Shown piece after piece: positions 35,801 to 46,332 of a stretch of 46,875 nt of DNA (its first letter is position 1; each line of letters begins with the position of its first letter). The position numbers and the translations under genes are program-made. Below the pieces are notes generated by a model that was given only the letters and a program-made list of their open reading frames with translations, did no database searches and was not told where the DNA came from. The DNA is taken from assembly GCA_009801015.1 (NCBI GenBank), contig VHZZ01000041.1, positions 61,410 to 108,284 of the forward strand. The letters run 5' to 3'. The DNA comes from Silene noctiflora (lineage: Eukaryota > Streptophyta > Magnoliopsida > Caryophyllales > Caryophyllaceae).

Positions 35801-38339
35801 TCCTGATTGAAGAAGCTGTCTTTTACCTGGTAAAGTTTCTCCAAGTCACACGAATCAGGTTGCTTTAAGAATATAGCGTTTATGGCAGACTTTAATGTTG
35901 CCCAGGTATCTTCCTCAAAATTAGGGGGTAATGTGGGTTTAGCTGTTTCATAATAAAAGGATAACTAATTAGAGTTTTGTATAAAGAAAGTAAAATTATG
36001 ATTTGACAATCCACCCCATCAGAGTGTTAGTTCAAAAAAATTGACTTACCAGTCTCAATAGAAGCACATAAAAAGTTCAATTATATATGTTTTATCAATT
36101 AGATCTACTAGAAAATGTCTTGGGTGACTAATGAAATGCGCCAAACTGATTTAAAATAACATGGTAAAGCTGTCAAGGTCATTGTTCAACCTTCTTTCTA
36201 AAAAAAGGTCATTGTTCAACCTACTTAGGATATATAGCAAGCAAACGGCGCTACACTTGTGGGTTACGAAATTCGTACAGCCAAGCTATGTTACTTTCAC
36301 TTGTCAATTTTGAGTCATACGAGTGTGTGACAAGAGTACAAGACACTCATGGGTATGGCCGTATGGGTATGGAATCTTACCAGACACTTGTGCCAGCACA
36401 GACAAAATAAGAGAAGGGAGGGGTATATGAAGCATGTAATCTAATTTTTTACGGAGTACTATATTAACGCAATATATCTTTTGTCTTTAACATATTATCC
36501 TTTCACTTTATAAATAAATGTTTCATATTTTCAATTAATTTCTTGTTCCGAAGAAGTGTCCGTGTACCTGCATCCTCATACTAATTAATGGAGAGTTCAG
36601 CACTTGGATATGGCTGAGCAACACATGAGCCAAGTGTACGCCAAATTATCTAAATCATGCCAATACCACATCCACAGCAACCCAAGTACCTCAAAGGCTC
36701 GTGCATAGGAATTTATGGGATTGGATATGTGAAACCTTACCCCCACTCCCCGTTGAGAACAAAGAGAACTTCAATTCAGATGATCTCCGATCTTGGTTTA
36801 CAAAAGCATGCCTAAGCGTAAGTTGCACTGAGGAATCACCTTGGGGTGCATATGACGCACGAGGCACCAATAGAGATGCGCACTTGAGGAACATTACTAA
36901 GCAATTCCATATATTTTTCCGTGTTCTTTTATTATACCCTTATTTTCTCCCATCTATCCTTAGTTTTCACTTATTTACATATTAGCCTCTTTAAAGACCA
37001 AAAAAGACAATTGTGCACAAAAATATTTTAAAATAGACATGTTCATTTGAAAACTCAGTGTGCCTCGTGTCCATAAGTCGCGTGCCTTCACATCGCACCC
37101 CGCCGCCTTGTATCACCTCCTTGCGCCTCTCACCTTATCAAACTAATCCCGTGATGAAAATTGTGCAATTGCATCAATGTAGTAACCAGGATAACTCATG
37201 CTGGTTACTTCAGCAGGAAAAGTGTAAGAAGATTCCATTTTTACTTTACTTCATCTGTTTCAGAAATGTTTTCCACATTCTTATGCATACAAGAGTTAAT
37301 AGTCGGAATAAGAAATATTGATTCTTATGTTTTTGTTATTTTTGTACACTAAAAGTGTCCCACATTAACAAAATGAGGAGAGATGTACTAAGAGTTACTA
37401 CTCCTATTACTTATTGGATTTAGGATAGAAGTTCTAGGGCTTACTAATTGAACTCTCTTAGTTCCTTGTGCATGTGGCCTAGTCCTTTTTCATGAATGTA
37501 ATGGAACTAACATAGTACATTCTTCACTTAACAAGTATAGATAATTCCAACACGATTTATAAACGCGTACTTCCTCTGTACCAGTTATTTGCTTACCTAT
37601 TCCATATTAGAGTGTCACGTTCATTGTTTACATTTCTATTTTAGTAGTGTCTTTTTATGGGTAATTTGATCATCCACGTGCATTTTGGTCCTTGTCATTC
37701 AGTTAAAATATCTACAAACGGTCCCGTCCACTGTCATTGGTCTAAGGTAAACAAATGACAGGAACAAAGGGAGTATCAAATACAAAAGGCATTTCTGAAC
37801 CAAACGAATACTAGATATAGAAAGGGGCAATAGCGATTATATAAGCGGAATGGAGGGGAACAAAACGGCCAGCAAACGTAAACAAATGAATCGCAATTCA
37901 CAACATATAAACAAGCAATCAATAAACATAATCAATCAAATTCCTCCAAAAACCCTAACATAAAACTCGAATATCGAAAATGAATTAGAACAACACCTTT
38001 GACAAGCTTAATTACGAGCTTCTTAGAAGGATTAGGAAGGCTAGCCTTTTTCCGAGATAAATTAGCAGCAACACCATCAGTGATCCGTCCACGAGAATTC
38101 GGAGTCGAAGCGAGAACATCGTTGGTATCGAGATCCTCCCCGAAGATCATCGAACCAGGTTCGTCGGAGTTAAATAGGTTATGCAGGCCATTCTTGGCGT
38201 CCAGAGGGGAGGATAGGGATGGCGACTTGGTTTTCTTCATCGCCGGATGAACGGCGGAGGAGACGGCGGAGGAGGCGGCGGTGGAGGGGAGGTTGGGGTT
38301 AGTGGTGGGTGGGCGCTTGTTGGTGTTGGGGAGAGACAT
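26822..38339 (-). CDS. CUL4: CULLIN4, scaffold of CRL4 ubiquitin ligases
   Basis: Seventeen coding exons, all GT-AG and in frame: 37997-38339, 35827-35942, 35391-35737, 33720-33900, 33107-33229, 32740-33027, 31955-32080, 31630-31731, 31497-31550, 30090-30196, 29492-29552, 29284-29415, 28182-28319, 28007-28087, 27218-27298, 27050-27130, 26822-26935. They sum to 2475 nt, 824 residues, against about 790 for Arabidopsis CUL4; the extra length is in the disordered N-terminus (residues 1-95). CUL4-type signatures: [20 protein letters not shown] near 95-112; cullin repeats from exon 2 on with LHKMGGSLY and KYMQQSDVP; cullin homology domain with [20 protein letters not shown] and [20 protein letters not shown]; winged-helix end NPQIYNYLA. 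The neddylation lysine is Lys770 in VRIMKTRK (exon 16). CUL4 binds DDB1-DCAF receptors at the N-terminus and RBX1 at the C-terminus, in photomorphogenesis, DNA repair and hormone signalling. Intron 1 is 2054 bp. No exon carries a stop or frameshift. Confidence 0.98.
28579..29143. mobile_element. Harbinger-like MITE in CUL4 intron
   Basis: Terminal inverted repeats TGCTGTGTTTGGGAA (left) and GGGGGTGTTTGGGAA (right, inverted) share GTGTTTGGGAA. The flanks are TAA on both sides (28576-28578 and 29144-29146), the PIF/Harbinger target. The 565-bp interior is AT-rich with no transposase. It sits between the exons ending at 28319 and starting at 29284, clear of both splice sites. Confidence 0.7.
29625..30048. 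mobile_element. Stowaway-like element in CUL4 intron
   Basis: CTCCCTCCCATTTTTT on the left and its inverted copy AAAAAAATGGGAGGGAG on the right match over about 16 bp. TA follows the right end (30049-30050), while the left flank reads TC, so one target copy has mutated. Inside are AAAGTTGACAAACTTTGACC-type Stowaway motifs and the nested element at 29764-29890. It lies between the exons 29492-29552 and 30090-30196, and ends only 41 bp from the donor side of the latter. Confidence 0.75.
29764..29890. mobile_element. Palindromic Mutator-like MITE, 127 bp, nested
   Basis: The arms are inverted copies over about 40 bp: GGAAAATGATAAATACAACC on the left, GGATAATGTTAAATACAACC on the right, continuing identically through CATTGGGTTGTATTTAAGGA and AC. 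The unit AAATACAACCCATTGGGTTG is itself nearly palindromic, so each arm can also fold alone. Exact 9-bp target duplications ATAAAATTA (29755-29763 and 29891-29899) fit the Mutator superfamily. Confidence 0.88.
30360..30572. mobile_element. Possible decayed Stowaway MITE in CUL4 intron
   Basis: The right end GGATACAGGGAGTATC resembles a Stowaway end, and the left candidate GATACTACCTGCACTTTTAC is a poor match. It lies in the CUL4 intron between exons 30090-30196 and 31497-31550. Confidence 0.3.
35943..37569. other. CUL4 intron 1, left part
   Basis: Part of the 2054-bp first intron (35943-37996). It has no coding exon; 36170-36225 contains a short direct repeat (GGTCATTGTTCAACCT twice, 42 bp apart). 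Open frames at 36700-37350 have no plant-gene character. Confidence 0.6.
37570..37773. mobile_element. Stowaway-like MITE in CUL4 intron 1
   Basis: Left end CTTCCTCTGTACCAGTTATT and inverted right end CTCCCTTTGTTCCTGTCATT, then TTGCTTACC against TTGTTTACC. TA flanks both ends (37568-37569 and 37774-37775). 204 bp. Confidence 0.75.
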
Positions 38340-39658
38340 GAAATGAAGGGGTGAAGTGAGACTTGGGCATGGTAAGGGAAGGGAGAAGGGAAGGGGATAT
38401 TGAGGAAGGAATTGGGTTTGTGAGTTTGATGTTTTGCTACAAGCCTACAAATTCTAGGGAGTAGAAACTAGGGGCGTAATCGAGACGAGCTCGAACTCGA
38501 GCTTAATTTATGATCGAATTTGGTTTTATATTGTTGAAATTGAGTCTGAATTTGAGTTTAAACTTGTGAAATTAAAGCTTAAATTTGACTCATATGACAT
38601 TTTTTTCAAGTATTATTTATTATCTAACGTAATTTGTAATGAAAAATTCGAATTTAAATTAGTTTTTTTTTTTAAAATTAGCTTAAAAAACACTTCAAAT
38701 GTTGTATTTTTTTCTAAACTAATATTTTAATTAATTTATGGTGTTTATTTACGCAATGCATATTAAACTCGTTACATTACACTTTTGACCATCGGGAAAT
38801 ATGCTTAAAGAGTCTATCAATTACCACTCTCGCGTTAGTACTTTACTTTATGACTTTTCCGAATGGAGAACGTTGGTTCAAGTCCAGCTTATGACCAAAA
38901 ATTATATTTCTTCTTTACGATTTTACCGATCTAAAACAAGCAGTTTTTTCATGCCCCTAAATCTAAATAAGCCGTGAAGGTTGCGTGATTAAAGTGGTAG
39001 ATCTTTTAGCTGTCCTGCGTTTTTCTTGCTTGTGGTCGATCTGGCCTTCAAACTACGTGTCTACGAGACAAAATACATGTAGCTAGCTTAACTAATTGGC
39101 GATAAAAAAAAAACCCTGTAAGGGCACGACAAGATCCCCCGAAAGCCATGAATAAACCTAATGAGTGATTGTTCTCTATTGTGTGCAACCCCCCACCCCC
39201 CTCTCTCATTACCTATCTAGTTCTCTCACTTCATATTCATCATCTCCTCTTCTGCCCACCGCCGCCACCAAACATCCTCAACCATTGCTTATACGTACTT
39301 CTATGTATGTATTATAAAGACTTAAAACAAAAAAAATTAACTATAACCTAACTCGCGCCATTATAACAAAGATCGTACCAACAAGGGTTGACCCCCAATG
39401 ATAAATAATACGATTCACGTTCTAACCATGAAGTTAGGGGTTCGATTCTCATCGAGTTAAAATATAGCCATATTGGTAGGCGATCTTTAAACACCATTTA
39501 AGTCCTCAAATAGGTTTGTGCTTTGGCCTTGAACTGGGTAAAGACTACCCTTGAACCTAAAATTTTATGTACCAAAAAAAATTATGACAAAGACCTAACA
39601 ATATTGTATAAACTATCACTTATATGTAAGTCATGTATAAACTTAACATGGTTTACAG
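38340..39658. other. CUL4 promoter and downstream spacer
   Basis: 38340-38440 is the C/T-rich (on minus) leader and promoter-proximal region of CUL4, with no clear TATA box. 38469-38505 (TAGGGGCGTAATCGAGACGA) resembles a hAT terminus but has no partner. 39408-39480 contains GGTTCGATTC within AAGTTAGGGGTTCGATTC, a box B-like sequence of a tRNA-derived SINE; box A is weak. 38886-38894 has a second box B-like GGTTCAAGTCC. No gene is seen. Confidence 0.4.
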
Positions 39659-39879
39659 TAGAGCTGTTCATGAGTCGTCCCGTCCATTGAATCCGGCTCA
39701 TCCCTCCCGCTAAATAAGCAGGTAAGGACAAGGCTTACCCTTTTTAAGAAAAATACAAAGGTCCGGCCCACTAACCCATCACAAACCTACTAGCCAACTT
39801 GTTCGTGAGCCAAAAATTAAACGTGAGCCCGACCCATGTCCGGCTCAAGCCCGCATTTGAACATCTTTGAAAACCTCTA
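39659..39879. mobile_element. hAT MITE, 221 bp
   Basis: Exact 8-bp direct repeats GTTTACAG flank it (39651-39658 and 39880-39887). The ends are TAGAG on the left and CTCTA on the right; further in, CTGTTCATGAG and, inverted, ATGTTCAAATG are related. The interior is rich in GTCCGGCCCA/GAGCCCGACCC motifs typical of hAT subterminal regions. Confidence 0.75.
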
Positions 39880-39907
39880 GTTTACAGTGCTATTACAATC
39901 ACTTAGA

Positions 39908-39936
39908 CTAGTTTTCAACCCGTGAAATTCACGGGT
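39908..39936 (-). mobile_element. Candidate Helitron 3' terminus
   Basis: On the minus strand the hairpin ACCCGTGAATTTCACGGGT (39918-39936) is followed by GAAAA and then CTAG, with T next. This is the Helitron 3' pattern (hairpin, short spacer, CTRR|T). The body would run to higher coordinates. The 5' TC end was not identified, though A|TCTCTAGAATT at about 40878 is a possibility. Confidence 0.4.
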
Positions 39937-42239
39937 CTGCATTTAAATTTTAAAATTATAGTAACTATAGTTAAGATATAATGGGTTGATTTATTTCGAG
40001 TTAATAACTAATATATCTATTATGCTCCTCGTATATTTTCCCTTAGCATGATTTCGACTTAATAAATTGTTTGTTAAGCCACTCTTAAGTCTTAAGCGTG
40101 TAAAAGAAAATATTCAACCCCATATTTAAGACTTTAATTTGGTTTTTAATGGATGTCAAACTATACGTTCAATTAAGAGAAAAACCGAAAAATATTTTCG
40201 TCCACTAAAAAAAAAATACCCCACATATACAACATATCCGTAATCCCGTATGATGAAAAGAGCTAGGAAAGGAACATTGTTTTCATTAACCCAATAATAA
40301 GATAAAGAAAATTAAGAAAAAAACAACATCAAAAGCACATGAAGAGGTAGAGAAACATATGAATAGATACTGAAAATACAAAAAAATAAATTGAGCTCTT
40401 TATATCCACAGGTGCCATTGTCAATTGAAAATCAACTCCACAAATTCATGGAGCATGAATTTTATTTCCCCCACAAATTCAACACCAAAATTCGGGTGTA
40501 ACTACATCGGATGAAGTAATTGTAACGGCGAGTATGAGCAAAAGCAAGGCTAGTGAACATTAATTGTGGTGCATGTTCTTTGCTCAATTGATTCGTCCTT
40601 GTAAGTGGTAGTACCTTACTTTCAAGGTGGCCTCAACAATATTCTTTTTTGTGATATAATATTGATGATTATTGTAAATTTGTATGACTAATGATTCTTA
40701 AATTTCTGAAGGGTTTAAGATCGAAAATTATGGTGAAAAATTACAGGTTGGTTAGTGTTACATTTTTTAGAATTGTGACTAAATGAGGGTGAGTCGGGGT
40801 TGTTAGTTGATGGCAATGCGTATTTATATTGATTTTTTATAGGACATTTCATGGGAAAAATCTAAACAATAATTCTAGAGATAATTTCAAATTTTGGGTC
40901 AATTATTTTGTTATTATTGAAAAGAATTTTTAGAGATAACTTAATATGGAATCACCATGATTTCAGCACAATAAAAAAATTATTCGTTTCCGTACTATAC
41001 TATATTGGAATATTCTTTTTTTTTGTTACAATATTGGAATATTCTATTGAGGATGCTATATTCTGCATTTTTTTCTCAGTTTGTTTAACTCTTTTTTTTT
41101 TTTTTACAGTTACTATGCCTCTATTTTTCTGCCACGTCACACTGAAACTAAAAATTGAGATGACACCTCAGCAGGACTGACTCTTGCATTAGAGAAATAT
41201 ATGATTTACTATATTGTTAACCAATCGACCAGCCACCACCACCACCACTAATCAGTCCCACCGTCGGCCGTATGCAATCTACTTGCCCCAAAGACCCCTA
41301 ACCACCACTTCGCTACCCTCACGCATACCCTAACCCACACCTGCTTCTCCATGTGTGCCGCCCACCTTGTCGCCTCTTTTCCCTGTCGTCCCTCCGCCCG
41401 TGACGTCCTCCACCCACCTCGGCAACTTAAATAAAATAATTAAATACGTAAAAAAATATAAAAACAAAAATGTTAATTTGATCACAAATTCGTAATTAAT
41501 AAATCAAATACATTTTTAACAATCAAGTTTGATTTACAGTTGGAATTTTTTCAATAGATTTGAGATATTTTAATGTTCTAATTAGAGAGATTTAGATTTA
41601 TTGGTTTCTAAGCAAAGGGTTGGCTATTGAAAAACATTGCAGAAAAAACACTTTAATAAGTACAATATGTATTGCGAAAATAAACTTTAAGTAAGTATCA
41701 CTAATAAGATTTAAGGTACATTACTTTTTTTGATTTAAAAAACAAAATCTCTCGAACTGAGCCTTGTCTTGGCTCGAGGCCCAAGTCAAGTTTTGACCAA
41801 GTCATTCTGATGACTTGTCAAATGGGCTCAACTCATTTACAGCTCCGAGTCGAATCTATTTATCATATTTAAGTTTGTTTTTTTACCCTAATTGCATATT
41901 TTTGTGTATTATAATTTTTTTTCTAGAAAATCAGTAAAAGTTATTTTCAAGAAAAAATAATAGTTGAAAAATTCATTCAACAAAAAAGGCTAAACATTTA
42001 GAGCTCATCGGCCATAATAGTGGGAGGCGGATATCGAATTTTGTTTTTTTAGAGTGGGTGTGAGTCTTGTGGCTGACTGGTAATGATGAATGTGTAGCGA
42101 ATACAAACAAGCTAAATACAAGGTTTGAAGAGTCAAAGTCAATGTTTGAACTCCTGGTGTCAATAGTTTAAAACATGTATCGGTATTTAATGAGCTAAAC
42201 AGTGCTAAGTGATAGATTTACGTACTTATATGAAAATAC
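39937..42239. other. Repeat-rich spacer
   Basis: No gene is supported. 41225-41430 is a CCACC-rich tract like those at 7930 and 8840. 41750-41855 has GGCTCGAGGCC and CAACTCATTTACAGCTC, like decayed hAT subterminal sequence. ORFs at 40908-41180 are A/T-driven and not protein-like. Confidence 0.5.
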
Positions 42240-42248
42240 TTAATTCAA

Positions 42249-43202
42249 GGGGTAATTGATAAACACTATCAACTTAAGTCCTCTTTTTCACAATCACTAC
42301 CAACATAAAAAAAAAAATAATAATAAAAAAAAAATCATAATCACTACCAACATAGTGACTTCGACCTATTATCACTACCAAAATCCTCTTTTCGTCCAAT
42401 TTATGAATTATATGACCAGAATGTCATTGTCACCTCAAACATCTTATCCCACATTGGTTATCGCCGTCGCCACTCAAATTCCACTTTTCGTCCAAAAAAT
42501 GACCCACCACTGCCACCTCGACGTCGACCATCTACCACTCCCCTCAAACACCGACGTCCAGTTACAGAAAATGAGGAGGCCGACGGGTAGAGAGAGACAA
42601 ATGAGGAGGTCGACGGGTAAGGAGAGACAAATGAGGAGGTCGATGGGTAAGGAGAGACAAAGGAGGAGGAGGTGGTGAATGTGGTGTATTGTTGTGGTTG
42701 TCGAGGAGGGGGGTTATCCAGCGGTGGTGGGATTTGCTCCGATGGTAAGTGGCGTTTCAGATCTGGACGAAGGTGGTCGTGGTGAGTGTGGTGTTAGTCG
42801 TGGTTGATGTGGTGGTGGTGGTGGTGGTGGTTGGTGGTGAAAGGAGTGGAAGAAAGAAGAGAAGTAGAAAGGGTGGCTTGCCGTGGTTGGTGGTGAGTGG
42901 TGAGTGGTGATGTTGTGTGGATGTCGACGAGGTTGGTGGCGGTTGGTTGTGGTGGTTAGAGGAGATGGTGGTTGTAGGTGGTTATGGGTGGGGTGGGTGT
43001 GGGTGGGAGGGGTAGTTTGTGGATGAAAAATAAGATTTTGAGAGGTAAATTTGTATTTGTCGACTTTAACGAGGTTTTCCGGCCAAATGGCAGTGTTTTT
43101 GTTGTCGGAGTTACTTTTGTGGTAGTGATTTTGAAAGTTTGTTTATGTAGGTAGTGATTGTGTAAAAGAGGACTTATGTTGGTAGTATTTATCAATTACC
43201 CC
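42249..43202. mobile_element. Mutator-like element (non-autonomous), 954 bp
   Basis: Exact 9-bp target duplications TTAATTCAA flank it (42240-42248 and 43203-43211). The terminal inverted repeats start GGGGTAATTGATAAACACTA (left) and GGGGTAATTGATAAATACTA (right, inverted) and stay similar for about 60 bp, through AAGTCCTCTTTTTCACAATC. Long TIRs plus 9-bp duplications are Mutator traits. No transposase is present. The interior is low-complexity: TACCACC-rich to 42545, a 30-bp tandem repeat, then GGTGGTGG-rich to 43010. The open frame 42256-42678 spans TIR and repeats and is not a credible protein. Confidence 0.9.
42571..42668 (+). repeat. 30-bp tandem repeat, about 3.3 units
   Basis: Units start at 42571, 42601 and 42631, each reading ATGAGGAGGTCGACGGGTAA with slight changes and then GGAGAGACAA, plus a partial fourth. 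All lie inside the Mutator-like element. Confidence 0.95.
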
Positions 43203-43211
43203 TTAATTCAA

Positions 43212-44590
43212 ACATTCACAATTATAGGTCGATTGATTGGGGTGATTGGCAATCGATCGACCAAATGGAATATTATAAAGTCTTAGGTGTAAGGAGAACA
43301 TTTCTCCCAAAGGACATAAGAACTTTTCTTTTGTGAATGAGAATAAAAATGTGGTAAGCGTGTACATAACAAGTTTGTTTTGATTCCCTCAAATGAAATT
43401 ACCGCAAGTAGCGTATACACTGAGCAACATTGAAAAACTAGGGGTGCAAAATGCCGACATGCACCCTAATACCTTGTTCTACCCAGCCCACCATAAAAGT
43501 TGCACTATCTTGTTCCTTCACGCTATTGATTAACCATATTTATATGTATATTTGTTCGTTAACTTTATATGACTACAAGGGTTTATGGGTTGATTTTTAA
43601 AGCAATCACGAATACACAAAAACCATACCCTTTTGGTATATTTATTTGACCTTGTAGTCGAATTCAAGAATGATTAGAGATTAGTTTTTGATGATGTCAA
43701 ACCACCAAACAATATTTATATCTCAACAAACTAGCATAGCAAGTAAGTAGAGATAAAACCCAAAGGACGGGGTATCTAAATTGTTCAATCCAAGTTTAGT
43801 TGTGTTAAGATTGTCACAATTGGTTTGGGATTATGGTTTAAACTAATGAAAGCAAGTAAATAGCAAGAATTAAATCAACAAGAAGGAATGAAATAGAGAT
43901 GTAATAAACAAATGATTGAACACACTAGGGCGTCATTGGATCATAGGGGTAATCAAATGGTAAGTAAAAAATTATGGGTCTAATATTTGGCCAAAGTCAT
44001 GGTAGAATATGACCGAAACTTTTGGTCTTGCGGTCCATAGGTCGAGTCAGGTTAGCTTTTGGTGTACACCAGGTCTCCCCACTAGCATAGTGCATGGCCT
44101 AACATCTCCTAAGACTTTTGGTCTTGTAGAAGGTGTTGAACGGGTATGGATTAATGCAAGGTTTGACAAGTCAAACAAGCATTTCATCAAACATATTATG
44201 TGCACCAAGTTAGAACTACAACAATTAATATTTTAATCAACCAAGAGAACTTATCAAGTATGGAATTACCCTCTAATCATTCCCCTAATCTCCCATTAAC
44301 CTTAGCTAGAAGACTACTAACTACAAATCATGATTAACATGTCAATAATATTGTCACCCATTATAACAAGGTTAAACGTGATGAAATAACAAAGTATTAA
44401 TGAAAGATAAGAGATGTACCAACTTGAAAAGTAGAGATGGACATAAATAAAAAAGAATCCTTGAATAAAGATGAAGACTTGTCAGTTAATCTTCAAATAC
44501 ATAACCAAGAGATCCAGATGTAAACTATTGAAAGTGTAAATTGAAAGAACAATTATTGAAAGTTTAATGTGCTTTGAGGAAAGTTTAAAG
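43212..44590. other. Unassigned repeat-like spacer
   Basis: AT-rich, no gene. 43900-44290 contains imperfectly inverted ends (AGGGGTAATCAAATGG near 43947 and AATTACCCTCTAATCATTCC near 44262), possibly another MITE of about 340 bp; target duplication not found. An internal TTTTGGTCTTG is repeated at 44018 and 44115. Confidence 0.35.
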
Positions 44591-45910
44591 ACTAATCTTA
44601 TAACACCACCATACACCAAGTTACCTTAACAAGGACTGCCTCTATGTATAAAAGTGCTAACATCTCGGTTTCCCGAGGTAGTATGCATCATAGTAACCAT
44701 AATGAAAGAAGTTTAATAAAACAACTTTAATGAAAAAGGAATACAAGTCTCAAACCCAAAAGCGTACAACCAAAACCATAAAACGAATGTATCTAAACTC
44801 AGCGGAAGCTAAACTACAAAACAAGTGTAGACTCTGCCCCGTCCAAGTCCGGCGAGCTACATCAACATCCATTACCTCCTAAGCCAACTACTCACCATCC
44901 CCGAATGGATCACCACAGTTTTGAAAACAAAAACGGGGTCAGTCAACTGCATAACTGATATATACAATCACAATAATATAATCCAATATACATCAAAATC
45001 AAACTATAACAACCATCCTCCAAACTCCATAGTAACGAGTAACCGACTACACACCAAAGTATGTAGCCCTGCCAGATTACCCATCGCAACAGGTAATCCA
45101 CATTGCCAGTGGGGATCGCAGCCATACCACCAAATCCCCGCTCATCGCAACGAGCGAACCTAGATCATTAATGTGCATATCCTCCTTGTGACGGGAGCTA
45201 CAAGAGGCGAACATGAGGTTAGAACCATCTCCCGAAAATGGCTCCACAACAACATCCAATAACCAAAGACAATTATCTCAAACATGAATACAACAACAGT
45301 AAATTGTCCTAACACATCTTATATCAATTACGCAATCAACTGAGTAGGGAAACCCTACCTGATCTGAAATCCAAGCAAAAGCACAGCAAAGCAATCTAGA
45401 AAGCCTCCTCTACGAGGTCCTCACCATAATGATATATCATTATATTCACCCTAAAAACCCCAAATAACCCAAACAGGGTTTGCCTAATTGTAATAAAACA
45501 ACAAAAATACTAAGGTAGAAGACTTACCCAACGATTAACAAAAGCAAAGATGCGAAAATCCCCCAAAACGGTGAACCCTAACCTTGGAATGATGAAGGTA
45601 ACAAGGGAAGTAGTGAAGGTCGTTGTCTCTTTTGTAAAAAAGTGTTTTAAGCAAATTATAAAATGATTTAAGTTGATAAAACCTAATTATATGCTTCCCG
45701 TGTTCCTTTAATAAAACCGCGAAAAATAGCATAACGGAATGGACACTCGTTCAAGTGCACGACACTCGACCGAGTACGCCACACTCGATCGAGTGCCCAC
45801 ATACTCGATCAACTACTCACAAGTCAGAAGCCTGACAAAAACCACCACACCACATACTCGGTCGAGTAACCCAGGACCAGAAATCTGATGTATTACAGAT
45901 CTACTCCTAT
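44591..45910 (-). mobile_element. LTR-like repeat copy R1 (minus orientation)
   Basis: Read on minus: a start near TGTAATACATCAGA (45905), the palindrome array (45867-45745), a TATA-like TTTTATTAAAGG (about 45705), then a leader with a donor-like CAG|GTAGGGTTT next to CCCTACTCAGTTG (about 45365-45340), and later GTTCGCCTCTTG (about 45220). The last two motifs recur in the same order in the plus-strand copy at 46.69-46.87 kb. Further on are GGGCAGAGTCTACACTTG and a pyrimidine/T-rich end. This looks like a solo LTR or an LTR of a degraded retrotransposon. No gag-pol coding is in the window. Boundaries are approximate. Confidence 0.55.
45745..45867. repeat. Array of 12-bp palindromes, 19-bp period (copy R1)
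   Basis: Variants of ACTCGACCGAGT start at 45745, 45764, 45783 and 45803 (spacings 19, 19, 20), then one at 45856 (perfect ACTCGGTCGAGT). As in copy L, the outermost one is degenerate and ends in CAAGT, and a gap of about 50 bp with CAGAAGCCTGACA separates the last palindrome. Confidence 0.9.
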
Positions 45911-46262
45911 TCTAAGGGAGTATTATAATCTAAGGACTTAACCTAATCTAAAGAGGCATCCTCTCAAATTATTACAAAGTAGGATATTTATATGGGTTAC
46001 AATATTATGGTTGATTAAGAGGTAGAGTGTTGCACAAGAAGGAAACCATGACAGGGACCCGAGACAGCCCAGGAGAAGTCGGGCGACTTCTGAGCATATG
46101 AAACAACTCTGCTTTGGAATCCGGGCGAGCTTTTAATACCCGTCATTTCGGAGGACCTGTTAACTGGCCTTGAGGACCCATTGACCGACCTTAGTTGACT
46201 TGTACAAACTTAACCGTGTTAGAACTCGTTGTTGTTAACTCAGAATCGACCTAGTATGTGAC
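45911..46262. other. Spacer between two inverted LTR-like copies
   Basis: No gene. 46020-46250 is more GC-balanced than its surroundings and may be the upstream part of copy R2; it shares no obvious motif with copy R1. Confidence 0.4.
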
Positions 46263-46332
46263 ACTCGGTCGATTATGAGGCACTCGACCGAGTGCGGTTG
46301 ACTCAGTCGAGTATGTTGGTACTCGACCGAGT
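46263..46332. repeat. Array of 12-bp palindromes, 19-bp period (copy R2)
   Basis: Four units start at 46263, 46282, 46301 and 46321 (spacings 19, 19, 20): ACTCGGTCGATT, ACTCGACCGAGT, ACTCAGTCGAGT, ACTCGACCGAGT. Confidence 0.9.

Noticed and set aside
38469..38959. hAT element between TAGGGGCG and CCCCTA
   Set aside because: The ends look alike but the flanking 8-mers GTAGAAAC and AATCTAAA do not match.
39408..39545. tRNA gene or clear SINE
   Set aside because: Box B-like GGTTCGATTC is good but there is no box A at the right distance and no clear tail or target duplication.
42256..42678. 140-residue open frame on +
   Set aside because: It starts in the terminal repeat and runs into the 30-bp tandem repeat of the Mutator-like element; no protein family and no codon bias.
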